DNA from: Lycocorax pyrrhopterus obiensis
Taxonomy: Eukaryota > Chordata > Aves > Passeriformes > Paradisaeidae
Assembly: GCA_014706295.1 (NCBI GenBank)
Contig: JACSVZ010000011.1
Coordinates: 704,663-768,662 of the forward strand
DNA: 64,000 nucleotides
Reading direction: 5' to 3'
Shown: piece by piece, positions 61,904-64,000 of the stretch
How the letters are laid out: every line of letters begins with the position of its first letter
Numbering within the stretch: position 1 is the first letter of the stretch
The notes under the pieces: generated by a model
Seen by the model: only the letters and a program-made list of their open reading frames with translations
Told to the model about the DNA's origin: nothing
The model's database searches: none
Translations under genes and position numbers: made by a program

Positions 61904-64000
61904 AATTTGGACAACACATAAAGTGAATTAATAAGCCAAGGACACCGTTCCTAAAAGAAATTCAGTCGCACAATTTCTTTCCTTCATGAAATCACAGACT
62001 AGAAGTCAGAAACCTACAGTACAGATAAGGGGATTTTCCTGGTTTTCCCCTTCAGCTTCAAAGGCTGAATTGTACTTGATTTACCCTTCACATCAGTCTT
62101 GGATGTGCCATCACCGCAGTCCCTTCCAAGTGTGGAGACTTTCCTTTTTGCCCTAAATGATCCTGAGCAGATCAGCAGCAGCACTCAGCACACACAGCTG
62201 CGAGCTCGGCACCTCCTGACCCTGTTACTGGGGCCTTTGGGAAGAAATTTCTGCAGCACCAGCTTTGCTGTATTTTTACGTTATTTATATTTTTGCATAG
62301 GGAAAGAAACTCAGAATTTAAAACATCCCCTGTGGGGTGCCCTGGGGAACAGGACTGACCTGCCTCCCGTCTCCCTCCCAGCACACTGCCATCCTTCATC
62401 TCCCATATCCACACCTGCTGTCTCCAGCCTGTCCCTGCCTTAAACAGTGAAGCCATCCTTGTGTCCCTTGATCTTTGTATATTTTTATTAATATAAAAAT
62501 TAATCTTAAGTAATTGGTAATGCAACTACAAAATTAAATTATGCAATTTAATCTTAATTAGATTTCAAATTTCTCGAATTAGGGCATGCAAGTCAAATGC
62601 TGGCTCCTACTGAGTTCAGAAGGATGTGTGGATTTTTAGGCATTTTTACAGCATTCAGCCACTTTGATCACAGCTTCCATGCCACCACTAACAGATAGTC
62701 ATGTGATTAAAATGAAAGATGTTTCACAAAGAACTGCTGAGACAGCATTTCAAAAATTCTGAATATTTTAATATTCATTAATTAAATGTTTCTGTGTTTC
62801 TGTCCTTTTAGCAACCAACCACTGATGCTGTTAAAACATTCAAATGAAGGGCTAATTATTCATTTTCCAAGAGAAACCCTATTTGCTACAACAGCAGCTG
62901 CAATTAGCAAGGCAAACCATCTTCTTGTAGTCATTTAGAGGAACCAGAAGCAAGCACACTGATTCTGGTCTTGATTGCAGTAAAATATTTGCTATTTCCT
63001 TCTCCATGGAAAGGTGCATGGTGTTAGAGGCTCACTTTGGGAAAAGGCAATTCTGCTTTCTGGCTGTGACTTTGCTCCCTAAACAAAGCATTTATTAGAC
63101 CTTTTGCATGTAATGACTGTTTCTATGGCCTAGTTGCATGAATCTGTCTCTGTTTTATTTAGCAAGCTTAACTATTCTTTCTCAGGAATTTCGCAAAACT
63201 AAGATTCCTTGAATGCACAGCTGCATTTGGATTGCATGTCCATCTTCTCCACAGCTGTGTAATAGCTAAGGTGCACCCGGAAAACGGGAAATGGGAACCC
63301 AGGTGCAGGTGGCCAAGCAGGTTTTTTAGACAGAATGGGAACATCCACAAGTTGTTTCACTGATAATTTCACTGTTTCCCATCATGAGGAGCAGCTGAAC
63401 TCAGACCCCATGGCTTGGACCTCCAAGGAGGAGTGGCCAGGTCAGGGTATGCAAAATATATGGGAACCATTCTACACTACATTTTCAAGTCCATGGATTG
63501 CTTTTAAGGTAACTAAAAGGTCCAGACAAAGGGAAGAAGAGTAAGCTTACACCTAGCAAACCTCAATAGAAAGAGGTCTGTACATCCACACAATAATTTT
63601 AGTAGGTCACAGACTTAATGAATGTTGAAGCTACAGTTTAAAGGGTATAGTAACCAGAAATGCATCTAAAGCTATGCATTTGGTTTGAACTATAAACCAG
63701 AAATAATCTCTCCAAAAGGAGATTGAAGTAAAGCATATTAGGAGTGCTCCACACCAGATACAAATAACCACCAAGCTGGAAAGTTGCATTTCCTCACTGG
63801 GCCAGTGCAGAAGCATGATCAGCAGTAAATGTGCCCGTGCTTAATAGCCCTTTTTGCAGCATCACACAGGTTTACCGGGAAAAATCCCAGCCCCAGATTT
63901 CTTCAGAAGCCAGTATTCAGAGAACTTTTGAGGATGAATCTCTGAGGGTGCAGAGCTCTCTTCCCCTCCCTGTGGTTCCCCGTGCTGCTCATCCATGGCT

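Larger units (their letters stand above)
52510..64000 (+). other. CHST8: CHST8 intron following the first coding exon (continues past the window)
   Basis: The intron starts with GTTAGC at 52510. I looked for an exon continuing the CHST8 stem in phase 1 and found none, so the next coding exon probably lies beyond 64000. Contents are a 12-nt A run near 52667, a CR1 fragment, a long pyrimidine tract, a 22-nt C run and otherwise unique AT-rich DNA. No RNA gene or antisense exon is supported. Confidence 0.65.

Overview
The window reads as bird nuclear DNA. It contains vertebrate-style split-gene signals, one TATA-less CpG island, two CR1 LINE fragments (the dominant avian retroposon) and otherwise very few transposons. 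There are no bacterial operons, no tRNA or rRNA gene and no CRISPR array that I can see. Almost every long open frame is chance: such frames lack recognisable domains, or they sit in GC-rich DNA where stop codons are rare.

The one gene I recognise is CHST8 (GalNAc-4-O-sulfotransferase 1), on the + strand. A short exon at 52282-52509 encodes its cytoplasmic tail, membrane anchor and first stem residues, beginning MRLTCMFSFILL and ending in a phase-1 donor. A CpG island at about 9.69-10.72 kb, with GC boxes and a first-exon donor at 10307, is the likely CHST8 promoter. On this reading 1-9690 is upstream intergenic DNA, 10307-52281 is intron 1 (about 42 kb), and 52510-64000 is the start of the next intron. 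The catalytic exons lie beyond the right edge. In mammals, as I recall, CHST8 lies between PEPD and KCTD15; neither is visible here.

The most interesting non-CHST8 signal is antisense, inside intron 1. An open frame at 14341-14661 (-) encodes a 106-residue, signal-peptide-like, cysteine-rich protein. Its ATG lies about 20 nt inside a very good minus-strand splice acceptor, and a small CpG-rich block with a minus-strand donor lies 0.6-0.9 kb upstream. I do not recognise the protein. It is a candidate unannotated small secreted-protein gene and is unproven.

Other content: GATA, CA, TTTG, poly-C and polypyrimidine simple repeats; two short tandem duplications; a 22-bp-arm AT-rich inverted repeat; an ancient MIR/CORE-SINE-like element at 27.5-27.75 kb; a second GC-rich block with an exon-like 3' edge at 31.25-31.43 kb; and AT-rich stretches that may be conserved noncoding elements.
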